Source: Dendrolimus kikuchii (lineage: Eukaryota; Arthropoda; Insecta; Lepidoptera; Lasiocampidae). Taken from it: DNA of 64,000 nucleotides. Below are positions 1-10,386 of this stretch, piece after piece. The stretch spans positions 14,420,338-14,484,337 of the forward strand of contig CM034401.1 in the NCBI GenBank assembly GCA_019925095.2, given 5' to 3'. The notes under the pieces are model-generated. The model saw only the letters and a list, made by a program, of their open reading frames with translations. It was not told where the DNA came from and ran no database searches. The stretch's first letter is position 1. Each line of letters starts with the position of its first letter. The position numbers and the translations under genes are program-made.

Positions 1-1100
1 CTTTTGTCGCGGAAATCTACGCTGAAGCGTTAAGTTTATTGAAAAATAGATATTATAATCAATATAAGATAATTTCCGACTTAGTACACCAATTATTAGA
101 TTTAGATGTTGTATGTAAGCCTTCACCGCAGAGTTTCAGGATTTTTATATGTATAGTTAGACAAAATTTAGCTTCTTTAAGAAACATAAATGTTTGTATC
201 GATGGAGGGAAAAAATAACAGATAAAATCAAAAAAACATCTATGTTCCAAATTCAAACATTTAGTATGTTTGGCGGCCAGTGCCATGCCATACCAAATTC
301 ATAAAAACTCTTTGTTGGAGATTCGAACATGCATAGTGTTTAAATTATCAAATATAATGTATTCTAGCTCATTCTCTCGCAGGCTTAGTCCTATAGATTT
401 ATGTGTATATCTCTTTTTAGTGTCGCTTTTTCGTTTCATCAAGTTTTAAATCACGACTCTAAAGAAGTTTCACTTCAACATACAGACGAATTGAGAACTC
501 CCTCATTTTTTAAAGAATATTAAAATCATATATTTATCTAGGTTATCAAAGTACATACACAGCAAATGCAAATGTTAGAAAGTCACTTGTACAATTATGA
601 GTTAGTTTGGAATTATTTTTTTAATTTAATTAATATACTTATTGTCCATTGCAGAAAAAAAGTGACGTTATGTGGATGAAGTAGTGACTATTATCATACT
701 TGCGAAGACATTTTTATAAACGTCGGATTATCGCCTTAATATGTAAGTAATTGCAACTTCTGTAAACGAGTACTTCTAATTATTCTGTACCAGTGGTTCT
801 CCCGTCATAATAACGGAGTTACGTTATATAGCGGTTTCATTAAAGCCTTAGGAAAACGTCTGGCGAAAATGCACCCGACCACACTGCGCTCCTAAATACG
901 TGCGGTCGTGACTTTTATGTTCATTGTGTATTATCATAAAACTACTTATTTTATTATTATTAGGGAAACCACTAAGCTACTGCCTTTAGTAATTGTATGA
1001 AAGGATAATATTAAGAGTGACAATCGCCTAGTAAAAATATAATTATGTAAACCTTCTAAATCCTACATAACTACATTGCGGTACAGATGATTCTTTTCTT
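1..1100. other. AT-rich DNA, no gene seen
   Basis: No coding region or full repeat is recognisable. The frames present are short and of low complexity. A short stretch near 478-522 reads like the GACGAATTGAGAAC end of the composite repeat found complete near 27.6 kb, so it is probably a decayed fragment of that family. Confidence 0.6.
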
Positions 1101-1109
1101 TAGCTATTT

Positions 1110-1745
1110 TATTAGGACATGCCCACGACATCTTCCACGCTTGACTTGCCATTCCTTTTTTTTTATTGCAGGAGATCAGCAGTCAGGCAGACGGCCCACT
1201 AGATGGAAAGCGGTTACCATCGCCTACATTTGCAACACCAAAGTTGCTACAAATGCGCTGCTGCTCTCTTAAGGGAGACTGGAACCTGGTCCCTAATGCC
1301 GGAACACAACTCAAGGTTGTTATGGCGACATGCTTTAGACCAGGAGTGGAGCCATCCAGTCGGGCAAATGCCCTACCACCTGGCTGAGGGTTGTTTAGTC
1401 GCCTCTTACGACAGGCGGCCCGGCCGCAGGAAATTGTATTCTTTCTCCGTTCCTGCACGGATAAAATTCCTGAATTCCTGCGGGATTCGTAGAATAAAAA
1501 GTGTCGCAACATTTAAAAAAGAATGTAATCTATTGTTTCAGTAGAAACAGTGTCGGCATAAGCTAATATTTATGCATCCGAACAACTTCAAACTGCTCCC
1601 GGGAAAATTCCCGCAGGATTCCCGCGATAAAAAGTAGCGCAGATTTTAAGTCTAAGAATAAGTTGTCGACCAATGAAAAGCTCATCGAAATTAGCTCAGT
1701 TGTTTTTACGTGAATTCCGAACAAACAGACAACAAGACAAGAAAT
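1110..1745 (+). repeat. F3 dispersed repeat, split by a SINE-A insertion
   Basis: F3 is an unclassified interspersed repeat recognised by repeated blocks: a CCACGCTTGACTTG start, CCCGGGAAAATTCCCGC-type GC-rich blocks, an AAGCTAATATTTATGC block and a GAACAAACAGACAA block near the end. Other copies lie at 3975-4770, 31905-32190, 49495-49660 and 54095-54480. Here the copy is interrupted at 1156-1467 by SINE-A. The F3 halves are 1110-1155 and 1468-1745. F3 could be the 3' region of a LINE or a non-autonomous element; no coding motif was seen. Confidence 0.7.
1156..1467 (-). mobile_element. SINE-A, full-length copy (~312 bp)
   Basis: The minus strand starts TTTTATCCGTGCAGGAACGG and ends CTCCTGCAATAAAA followed by an A-rich tail, the two ends shared by the longest copies of this family. 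A 5 bp duplication ATTCC sits at 1151-1155 and 1468-1472, which supports insertion by retroposition. The insertion is inside F3. The last ~115 nt resemble the 3' end of LINE-2. There is no clear tRNA A/B box pair, so the head origin is unknown. Open frames across it are fortuitous. Confidence 0.8.
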
Positions 1746-1914
1746 CTAAACAAAATTGCATAACACATAAATACAACACTTTGACAGTTGATGTATAAAA
1801 ATATTTCTACGAATTTAATATTGATGAAAAAGTACTTATGTGACTTTTAGTGTAACTAAATCGATAGCACTCAATTATTATTTGTTTGCTTTTAAGGAAT
1901 CCACGCATACAGGA

Positions 1915-2160
1915 TTATGATAGGTGATAGACGCGACCTCGCCTACATAAGCCGGCGCTCGGCCGTCTGCGGACCAATAGTATAAAGTCAAGACTATATA
2001 AAGAAATCCAGCACCAGACTGCTGTACGCAGGCCTCTCCCTCGCAACGGGAAGTGGTCCCGGACAGTTAGGCGCCCTACACACTGTTGACACAGCACTCG
2101 GACGGGAGCATCAAGCAACTTGCACTCCCGCTTCGTATAATCTGTGAACTTTTAATAAAT
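1915..2160 (+). promoter_or_regulatory. GC-rich island with CCAAT, TATA and AATAAA motifs (possible LTR or promoter)
   Basis: A GC-rich island stands out from AT-rich surroundings. It holds CCAAT at 1973-1977, TATAAAG at 1981-1987, TATATAAAG at 1995-2003 and an AATAAA signal near 2152. TATA followed ~150 bp later by AATAAA is the arrangement of an LTR R/U5 region. I could not place TG...CA ends with a matching duplication, so a solo LTR is only a guess. A decayed gene promoter is the alternative. The open frame on the minus strand resembles no known protein. Confidence 0.3.
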
Positions 2161-2279
2161 TCTAATTATCTACTTGATTAGTTTTCTTTAAACTCACTAC
2201 GAGTGAATCTTGCTGTTTATACAATGCCTAATCTTAAATGATCATTTTTAGAAAGTTTCTTTCTAAATTTATCTCAAAT

Positions 2280-2677
2280 ACACATACATACATACATACA
2301 TACATAACTTCACGCCAGTTCCCTTGCGGGGTAGGCACGAACAACAGAGCGCCATTTAGGCCCATTCTTACACACCTCACTTGCTTCTTTGACATTCATA
2401 ACTCTTGTCATGCACACTCGTCTGTTCTTAAGGCTCCTGACATCACCCTCCTCTAGTACATGATCAATTTGATCATGGAAGGTGTGTCGTGGCCTTCCAC
2501 GACTTCTGCATCCATCCACTTTTGCATTGTATATCTGTTTAGTCATTCTTTCATCATGCATTCTTTCCACATGCCCGAACCACCGGAGCATTCCTTTCCT
2601 TACCTTCACTCCGACACTCTCTTTCAGACCAACTCTCTTTCTTACTTCGGTATTACGAACGCGGTCCGCGAGCGCGG
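2280..2677 (-). mobile_element. LINE-1, 5'-truncated copy with reverse transcriptase C-terminus
   Basis: The minus strand encodes the end of a non-LTR retrotransposon ORF2: motifs LRWFGHVERM, RGRPRHTFHDQID and YPARELA before the stop, then a (TATG)n tail typical of RTE-like or related clades. A perfect 13 bp duplication ATTTATCTCAAAT occurs at 2267-2279 and 2678-2690, so the insertion ends are certain. About 100 codons remain open (2310-2609), suggesting a fairly young insertion. Only the C-terminus is present, so it cannot move itself. Seven copies of this family occur in the window. Confidence 0.88.
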
Positions 2678-2865
2678 ATTTATCTCAAATCATATCTAGA
2701 ATTATCTCCGAAAAGACTGCACTGATGTTATAAAAAAATTAAGACTTGAAACAGGAATTCTATATTAAATTTTCACGTATATTAATTTTTTTATCATGTA
2801 GGATTCAGAAGATATGAATATAACGCGAGAACAAAGTAGTAGTCACAGCTAGTGATAAATAACGC

Positions 2866-3159
2866 ATAATAACCGCCCATAAATGTCCCACTGCTGGACT
2901 CGGGCCTCCCATTATAGGGGGGAACGGACAGTATAGCCGGCACGCTTGTCCAAGGCGGCTTGGCAGGTTTGACACATCAGTTATCTCGATGTGCAGGTTG
3001 CATCACTATGTTTTCCTTCACCGTTGTTAGCACGTGGTTATTGTAACAACATGCACATTAGGTCAGAAAACTGCCTAATTAGTGCATGCATTCTGGTCAG
3101 GATTGAACCCGCGCCCTTCGACTTTGGGACGCGTACGCTAGCCATTACCCTACCACGAC
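2866..3159 (-). mobile_element. SINE-B, tRNA-derived SINE, full-length
   Basis: The head lies at the right end: on the minus strand a tRNA-like A-box region and a B box close to GGTTCAATCC are visible. They are followed by a block containing GGTGAAGGAAAACAT, a feature of many lepidopteran SINEs, and a 3' part ending in CCAGCAGTGGGACATT. A perfect 12 bp duplication GATAAATAACGC flanks it at 2854-2865 and 3160-3171. It is non-coding and would depend on a LINE for movement. Confidence 0.85.
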
Positions 3160-3171
3160 GATAAATAACGC

Positions 3172-3960
3172 GAACCACATGAAATCATTTGCAATGCGAA
3201 TTAATTTAAAAGCAAAGAAAGCTTTTCAATTGCGAGAATATTAAAAAATCTCAATTACGTATACACTTAATTTCAATGCTAAGTAAATTATTGAAGCGGT
3301 ATTTTTAATTTTAACAGAAACTATTTTCTATTACGGGACGTTAAATTTGCGACCAGCACTTCATAAACATTAATTAAAGTCTTCTTTTATAAAAAAGAGT
3401 TTAAATTTTCTCTCAAGAATTGTCTAGAGAACGCTAATAATATTCCCGGATAGAATTTAAATTACGTTATTAATTTATGATAGCGAAAGAAAGTAGATTG
3501 TTATTAAACCTTTATAAATAAAGCTACTTCTTAATTATAATGATACCCTTAATGTGAAAATATTGTCAAAGGGAAAACTATTACTTTCAGAAAAGAAAAA
3601 AAAACAAATTTGATTCTTGGAATACGTGGTAGGGCCATGCTGGAATCAGTGTCTTAAATACAGCTATTAGAGCTGGCTCGATCGGTCTGATACCACTCTC
3701 ATAGAATATTGACGTAAAGGACTTTGAGCTGTGATTCGTACAATGAATGAAAGATTCGATGGCCTGCTTCCCCCTTCTCTCTACCCCATCTGTCTTACCC
3801 TATCTCCTTTATCCCACTCCTATCTGAGCCCTCTCGAAAGCTGGCACTGCGTTGGTTTCGCTCTTGGTGTTTTTTATTCACCAGTCAACCCTCGCCCCCT
3901 GATATTTTTCGGCCGTAGATAAACTTACATCTTATGTCTAAACTATTTTATTTTACACTA
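3172..3960. other. Unique AT-rich DNA with a pyrimidine-rich stretch
   Basis: No gene is recognised. Between about 3765 and 3840 the plus strand is strongly C/T-rich (CTTCCCCCTTCTCTCTACCC type). The frame across it at 3731-3922 is low-complexity and probably not coding. The GC-richer segment at 3640-3910 could be a decayed retroelement UTR. Confidence 0.5.
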
Positions 3961-3974
3961 GGAATATTCGCGCT

Positions 3975-4770
3975 TTCATCTACGCATGACTTGAAATTTC
4001 CGCGTGATTCCCGGGACACAAAGTCCCGCGGCAATTAAAAAAGAATGTAAGTTATCGTTTTCATGAAAACTGTGTCGAATAAGCTAATTTTTATGTGTAC
4101 GAGAAACTAAAAATCACTCCTGGGTAAAGTCGTCGGGGAATTCCCGAGTTAAACAATATCACATACTTTATTACATAAAATTTGCTATCGATCAGTCAAA
4201 AAAATCGCAATATGATTTGTTTTTTTTTTCAATTTGGCCATTTTAAATCATTCTTAGAAATTTTCCCGCAGGATTCCCGAGATAAAAACTAGCCCAGATT
4301 TTTAGTCTAAAATTTTTCTATCGAACCGCATCAAAATCGGCCACATAGTTTTTACGTGAATCTAGAACAAGCAGTGCGGGAACGGAAAAAGAATACTATA
4401 TTGACCGGCAGGGGTGCCTTTCTTAATCTACTACCTGGTAGGGCCTTTACCAGACTGGATGGCTACCACTTCTGGTCTAGAATGCGGGATTCCCGAGATA
4501 AAAAAATCACACATTTTATAACATAAAATTTGATACCGATCAGTGAAAAAATCACGAGTTGTGTTCCGGCATCAGTGGCCAGGTTCCAGTTTCTCCTTCA
4601 AGGCCGGCAGCACCTTGGTATTGCTAATGTTCATAGGCGACGGTAACCACTTTCCATCACAGTTGGGCAGTCAGTCAGTCTGCTGTGCTTCGGCAATTAA
4701 AAAAAACAAACAAAAAGACAAGAAATCTAAAAAAAATACATCGTGTTCTCCGTCGTTTATATAGCCTGTT
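3975..4770 (+). repeat. F3 dispersed repeat, interrupted by SINE-A
   Basis: This is the longest F3 copy, with the GACTTGAAATTTCCGCG start, two GC-rich TTCCCG blocks and the end block ACAAGAAATCTAAAAA followed by CGTGTTCTCCGTCG. SINE-A sits inside at 4373-4706, between GTGAATCTAGAACA and AACAAAAAGACAAG, sequences that adjoin in the uninterrupted copy at 54095-54480. It establishes that SINE-A inserted after F3. Confidence 0.7.
4373..4706 (+). mobile_element. SINE-A, mosaic copy carrying an internal F3 segment
   Basis: The start GTGCGGGAACGGA, the middle block GACTGGATGGCTACCAC and the end block CATAGGCGACGGTAACC are SINE-A. The stretch 4484-4553 is instead F3 sequence (GCGGGATTCCCGAGATAAAA, then CCGATCAGTGAAAAAATC). 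The SINE therefore contains a piece of its host repeat, by template switching, gene conversion or a local duplication. The tail is A-rich. Confidence 0.7.
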
Positions 4771-4852
4771 GCAGTTGTTTCTTTTTTTAAATAGCTTCAA
4801 TGTATATACGGCATGTTTAGAATTTTATAATATTACAGATTTGTCGTTCCTG

Positions 4853-4940
4853 GTGTTGCAAACGTCTATAGGCGACGGTAACCACTTTCCATTACAAGTA
4901 CATGGGCCACCTGCCGCTTTGCCAGCGACGCAATAAAAAA
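4853..4940 (+). mobile_element. LINE-2/SINE-A 3'-end fragment
   Basis: The block GTTGCAAACGTCTATAGGCG, then GGTAACCACTTTCC, and an A-rich end after GACGCAATAAAAAA match the shared 3' end of LINE-2 and SINE-A. No upstream body is recognisable, so it is either strongly 5'-truncated or decayed. Confidence 0.6.
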
Positions 4941-5054
4941 TTAATGTGAGTTTTTTATATATAACGAAATTCTACAAATTTAGTAATAAGTGAAATTACA
5001 AAGATTATAGAAGAAAAAAGGTTTTTTATATTACTATTATTGAAAAAAAAAAAC

Positions 5055-5460
5055 TGACCTACGGGGCCGAAGCGTGGATAAACACTCGGTAGGACTGTTC
5101 CATAAATTTCAAGTCACTCAACGGGCTATGGTGAGAGCTGTGTTGGGTGGTTCATTATGGATAGAATTAGAAATGAAGATATCTGTAACAGAACCTAGGT
5201 AACCGACATAGCTCGCAAAATTAGCAAGTTGAAGTGGCAATGAACCGGTCACGTCTGCTTCAGGACCAATAGCCGATGAAGCAGAAGAGTCCTGGAATGG
5301 AGACCGCGTCTCGGTAAACGTAGTATCGGACGACCTCCAGCCCGATGGACTGACTACAAGGAAAACGAAAGACCAGGATAAGTGGCACCTACTTGGGGAT
5401 TGGCTGACGACGAGAAAAAAACAACACTGCGTGCACTAGGTAGATCTGGCACCCAATATT
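5055..5460 (+). mobile_element. RTE-like LINE C-terminal remnant
   Basis: Translation with interruptions shows the end of a non-LTR reverse transcriptase: LTYGAEAW, then LKWQ*TGHV, VLEWRPR and GRPPARWTDY, an order typical of RTE-type ORF2 C-termini in Lepidoptera. Stops and frameshifts occur throughout, so the copy is dead. It differs from LINE-1 in its C-terminal motifs and lacks the (TATG)n tail. Confidence 0.72.
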
Positions 5461-6106
5461 TAAACATATTCAAAATATTTCAGTGAGTATTAAAGTTAAC
5501 GTCATATACAATTAATATATAAAGAGTGGTTTTGTAATAAATGGAGGCAGTAAATATTAAAACGGGGTACTACTAATGGCAGGCGCCCCTCAACCGCAGG
5601 CTTTATGTCCTTAGACTGGTCTAGAATTATTAATTAACCGAATGGTGATTGCGTGCGGTGTTTATGGTTATTTTACGTGGTATCTTAAAGTGAAGTCGTG
5701 TTTATAAATATATAAATGCAATATGTACCTATACGTATATTTCTGTTACGAAACTTAAAATATCCAAAGAAAGTTAAGATTTTTATTATCTGTTAAATAT
5801 GGCGATACGCGATATGTGTATCAAGCTAGTAACAAGTATTCATTAATATTTAACTTTTAAAATAAATAATAAGCAAATAGTTATCAGGCGAGAACCAGAC
5901 CCACAGTTTCAGTCAAATAGTCGTGGTAGCTAGAATAAGCAGTTTCAGTAAGCAATTCAACTTGAACACATACATATTTTTTTCTTAAAAATAATCAATA
6001 TCCTCATTGTAATTTTTAACCAATTTCAAATATGTTTTTTTAAATAAAACTGGACAGAAAAGTCAAGATCTTGTTAAAAACTTTTAAAATAAGTTAATGA
6101 AGAATA

Positions 6107-6241
6107 CATACATACATAACTTCACGCCAGTTCCCTTGCGGGGTAGGCACGAACAACAGAGCGGCATTCAGTCTTATTATTACACAACTCACTTGCTTCT
6201 TTGACATTCATAGCTCTTATCAATGAATATATTGAAGAATG
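6107..6241 (-). mobile_element. LINE-1, short 3'-end copy
   Basis: It has the (CATA)n tail on the plus strand, then the YPARELA-coding end in reverse (TTCACGCCAGTTCCCTTGCG). It is truncated after roughly 110 bp. An 11 bp duplication AATGAAGAATA occurs at 6096-6106 and 6242-6252, with about 20 bp of unrelated sequence before the right copy. It has no coding capacity. Confidence 0.72.
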
Positions 6242-6252
6242 AATGAAGAATA

Positions 6253-6797
6253 TATTACATAATATATTAATTTCGAAGATGAAATCCCAATTTAAAATCT
6301 CTATTTACTTCATCTAATAATTTATAGTTTTGTATAAAGTTTTTCCTAAACTTCCAGTGAATTTAGCAAGTACCAAAAGCAAAAATTTCAATCTTGCAAG
6401 TTAATAAGACTGATTTTAAAGTTTTAGTTGGATTTAAAAATGTTCTATAACTAAACTTGAACCATCTGAATTTTGTTTAAATGTATATTTTTCAAGCAAA
6501 ATTCGTGAGTTAATCATACTAACAGATATAGCCGGAGTGGCCAGGGGTACATTTTTTTTCAATCATTAAAGTACTATAGTTGCCCGCTCGCTCGTGAATG
6601 TGCACTATTTATTAGAGATGTGTATTCTTTCATTTTTCATCATACGTCCTCCAACCCTTAACCCTGAGCTACACTATGAAAGTTCAAACAGGAATAAGTA
6701 TTAATTCAAAATTTTGTTTCAGTGTTAATTCAAGCCATAGCGAACCCTTGAAAATGTATTTATTATAAATTCAAAATTTGTCAAATAAATTGGATAT
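6253..6797. other. AT-rich DNA, nothing recognised
   Basis: No gene, hairpin or known repeat block was identified between the LINE-1 fragment and the solo LTR. Confidence 0.5.
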
Positions 6798-7114
6798 TGT
6801 AACAAGTCGCGAGACTCGAATTCAAATGACGTTGGAATTATTATAGAGTTTATTAGAACTATACAAACACGTATAACACAGGTACAAATATAACCGAATA
6901 CAACAAGTTCAAACGTAATGCAGAAGGTCGCAATTCGTTAAAACGCGCAAAAGTCCGTCACTTATTAGATTCCCGATTGTAGTACACACATCTTGCTTCG
7001 CTTGTGGTTATCGCTCGACTGCCTCGTCCGTCCATCGGGTCGTTGCTTTATACCGCACAGATTCGTCATTTGTCCGCCATTCGTCAGCCCGGCCGCGTGG
7101 TCTAGGTCGTAACA
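6798..7114 (-). mobile_element. Putative solo LTR (317 bp)
   Basis: The element begins TGTAACAAGTCGCG and ends GGTCGTAACA, so it has TG...CA ends with a short inverted repeat. ATAT occurs directly outside both ends (6794-6797 and 7115-7118), consistent with a 4 bp duplication. Read on the minus strand it has a TATAAA box (plus coordinates 7047-7052) and an AATAAA signal (6849-6854) in LTR order. No internal gag/pol region or second LTR is present, so it is probably a solo LTR left by recombination. Superfamily is not assignable. Confidence 0.7.
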
Positions 7115-7272
7115 ATATAATAGCCTATGGCACTAACATCAAGAACGCCCCACTGCTGTATAGGCCGGGTCACTCAATTGTCAGGGAACATATAAGAAAC
7201 ATTTTAGAAAATCATGAATATCCGATGAATAGCTATTGAGTTAAATTCGTTGATATATACATACAAACCATA

Positions 7273-7359
7273 TTATTCATATTGAGTTAAGGTAAGTTTA
7301 TAGGCGTCTTAAAGATCTTTAAAGAATCCTACAATCTCATTCTAACTCAATATGAATAA
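7273..7359. mobile_element. Foldback element, 87 bp hairpin
   Basis: Ends read TTATTCATATTGAGTTA and TAACTCAATATGAATAA, a perfect 17 bp inverted repeat. The arms continue imperfectly to a central AAAGATCTTT. The organisation resembles the hairpin at 24536-24597, so both may belong to one foldback MITE family. Confidence 0.65.
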
Positions 7360-8302
7360 AACCGAAAGAAAGTTATATAGATATTTATATAGATAGACAT
7401 TAAGATATGATTTATGAAGAAGTCTTTGTCAGTTTTGATGGATTAAAACCTACGTAGTGGTGTAAATACTGTAAGTTCCCATATCACATCAATTATTTTA
7501 TTAAATTTCTTCTACAGCAAAGAAATCTGGACATCAATATCACCGATGTATGAATTCTAAAACCCGAGAATCCAACTTAGATAAGGGTGAAGGTTATACC
7601 ATCAATTATTTTGAAATCGAAAACATTGAGCCATGCAGTAGGACGTTTATGCTCCTTTACTAAAATGATGTGCGCCATAAAACGTCTATGTATTTATCAA
7701 AAACAAACCACAACAAAAGAGCGTAGCAAAGTCATTCATTTCTGGTGAAATTTACATTGATATGAGATTTTACCGAATAATAACGCATAAATGGTATTCA
7801 TTATGGAATTCTATTAAACACAATGAAAATTTGCTTCCGCACCGTCAAGCAATTTCTATGAAAGGCAACTTGAGGTAACTTATGCCGCGTGTCTTGTTGG
7901 AATTAAGATTTAAATTTAAATTTTGTGAAGCATCAGAGGCGAGTAGGTGAAGTCATTGAACAACGTATATTGGAGTGGATTTTTAAAATCACTATTCCAA
8001 TTTATATGTCCATTTAGAATGCGGTGACGTGACAACTACATGCTCGCTTGCTCATTCATTGTCCAACACGGGAAGTACGGAGAGCGGTAAACAAAGAGTC
8101 ACAATCTATATGAATGCACAGCTATGTTTCTGAAATAGTAATAATATTGTTAACTTACTAAGACTTCGTTTAAACAGGTTTAAGCGCGGTATTTTATTTG
8201 ATCTTTATTCCGATGTTAGTAATTAGTTAGTTATTACTTTTCCTGTCATAATACGAAATCGGGTTACTCTTTAACGTAAATTAATTGTTAATTTCAATTC
8301 TT
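7360..8302. other. AT-rich DNA, nothing recognised
   Basis: No open frame of interest and no repeat block seen elsewhere in the window. Confidence 0.5.
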
Positions 8303-8307
8303 CATTG

Positions 8308-8610
8308 TCTATCCGTACAGGAGAGGAGAAAGAATACAATTTCCTGTTGCCGGGCGGCCTCTCGTAAGAGGTGACAAAACAACCCACAGCCAGGTGGGCA
8401 TTTGTCCGACTGGATGGCTACCACCCCTGGTCTAAAGTATGTTGCCATAACAACCTTGAGTTGAGTTCCAGCATTAGTGACCGGGTTCCAGTCTCTCTTA
8501 AGAGAGCAGCAGCGCATTTGTAGCACCTTTGGTGTTGCAAATGTCCATAGGCGATGGTAACCGTTTTCCATCAAGTGGGCCTGACTGCTGAACTCCTGCA
8601 ATAAAAAAAT
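8308..8610 (+). mobile_element. SINE-A, full-length copy
   Basis: It runs from TATCCGTACAGGAG to CTCCTGCAATAAAAAAA on the plus strand and includes GACTGGATGGCTACCACC and CATAGGCGATGGTAACCG. ATTG at 8304-8307 and 8611-8614 may be a short duplication, but 4 bp is weak evidence. The 139-codon frame on the opposite strand is a by-product of the SINE sequence, not a gene. Confidence 0.8.
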
Positions 8611-8614
8611 ATTG

Positions 8615-10013
8615 ATAAGTTTAAGAAATTGTCTTCTGGAAGTGAAGATACTACCATAAACGTGGCACGCAAGGATCTTAAATAAAATGTTCTCGATGGC
8701 ATATATTTCTGATGCATCCATTGAATAAACTTATGCTAAATTCTTTACACATTTTTTCCAGTGTATATGCGAATAACAATTGTTTTGAAGTGTGTATTGT
8801 TGAATGCATTAGAGAAAAATAATCAGTTTCGTCTAGGTCGCTGTGTTGCTCGCAATATAATATATATTTCCTGTGCAACACGAACACTAAAAAGTATAAT
8901 ACAGTCTAAAATAATTCGAAAACTTTCAAGTTATTGGATTATATTTTAATTTTGAGTGCGACGATCAATTACATTACCTAGTTAATTAAGAAGATGTGAA
9001 CAGTAATCTGCGGGCGTGTAATCCAAACACCGAAAAAAGGGGTTTTATTTTACATAAATTACATTACGAGTCTTTTGGCGACTCCTTTGTAGGACAAAGA
9101 CAATTCATATTGCTCTATGTATAAAACGAAATAAATATGAATATGAATGGGGAATCAGACAAGTACTGCGGGAACGGGTTTCGAATTATTAACTTTTCGA
9201 GTGCACTCCTGTTGTACCGTCGGGAATGAAAGCCTAACTGAAATTCAGTTGACTGCGTCTACTAAGAAAAATCGTAATAGCAGTACTTAAATATATTGGG
9301 TCTAATGATATCCTCACGTGAACATAAAATTGATGCTTGTAGATTCTTTAAGGTAAATCAGAAAAATTATTATCTATGACCCGTGGTTTTAGCCGCGTTT
9401 ATACAGTATATCAGACTTGAAAAGATGTAATGACATTTGCTCCACAAAAGCATGTTATCCACATTAATATTCCGAATTCACACGATAGGTGGGTTTGAGT
9501 GGTAACGACGTGGTAAGTCGGGGTATAATTATATAGTAAGAGAGAAGTGAGTAATCGCAAGTTGTGTGATGCTTAAACAAAAGATGAATCGATGAGATTT
9601 GAAAGTCGCCTAACTCCGAATTAGCGTAACAGCATGTTTTCACTTATCGGGTGTGACGGGCGGACGAAAGAGGAGCGGGGCAAGGGTTACTGGGCCCGAC
9701 ATCCGACATAATGTAAACAGCGTCATACTTACTCATAGGCGAACGAGATACGAAGCGATTTTTTTACGGACGTAGAAGGCTGGCAAAACACGATGAAAGC
9801 CGACAGAAAAACGATGTCGGATAAGTGTGAACAGCTTCATATAAAATGTACTGCCACTAGAGCAGCCCCTTTTCTATCGGGTCAGACTTGCGACAAGTGG
9901 GGACGGCCTCTTAGTCGAGGTGTAATTGACTGACACGTGACAAATATTAACATCAGGTGAGATAGTGGTCAAACGCACTTCCATAAAAAATATATATCTG
10001 TATATATAAGTTT
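8615..10013. other. Mostly unique DNA with a GC-richer segment
   Basis: No gene recognised. The segment 9480-9930 is richer in G on the plus strand and has no long frame. Around 9935-9990 the motif AACATCAGGTGAGATAGTGG resembles a common LINE 3' end, so a decayed LINE terminus is possible. Confidence 0.4.
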
Positions 10014-10015
10014 TA

Positions 10016-10386
10016 GGTTACCTTTCCATCAGACATGTGCCATGCAACGTCACTATGGAAGCTTTTGATATCCACCAATCATATTCACTGGTTAAATAGC
10101 ACAGCACTAGTGGAAACTGATTCAACTAAGCCACGTTTTTTATATGGAAGGATGCGTGCTTTGGATGCGTGCTATGGATGCGTCCCTTCCCTATTGTCGA
10201 TACTTCGCATAGCTCGAGGTGCGCTTCTTCCTCGCACAGTTACCTCGTGGCGGCGCATTTTCATAGCACATCTCACTCGCTCTGATATATAGCATAGCAT
10301 CAGTGGAAATGATCATATAGTTTCGTAGCTTAGCTTTTACATTTTCGCAGCACAGCTACATAGCACATCTCTGGTGAAAAGGCACC
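10016..10386. mobile_element. TA-flanked MITE-like element, 371 bp
   Basis: The left end GGTTACCTTTCCATCAGACA and the reverse complement of the right end GGTGCCTTTTCACCAGAGAT form an imperfect terminal inverted repeat that continues into ATGTGCCAT/ATGTGCTAT. TA lies directly outside each end (10014-10015 and 10387-10388), as expected for a Tc1/mariner-type target. No transposase is present. The internal region repeats GTAGC/ATAGCAC motifs. The 85-codon frame inside is probably spurious. Confidence 0.62.

Noticed and set aside
1156..1467. SINE-A as a MITE, because both ends resemble TTTTAT(N)GCAGGA
   Set aside because: Variable 5' truncation, A-rich tails on one side and TSDs of 5-7 bp with no fixed target fit retroposition better than TIR transposition.
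8302..8721. 139-codon minus-strand open frame
   Set aside because: It lies across SINE-A. The same peptide blocks recur in other SINE-A copies on whichever strand the repeat faces, so it is a by-product of the repeat.
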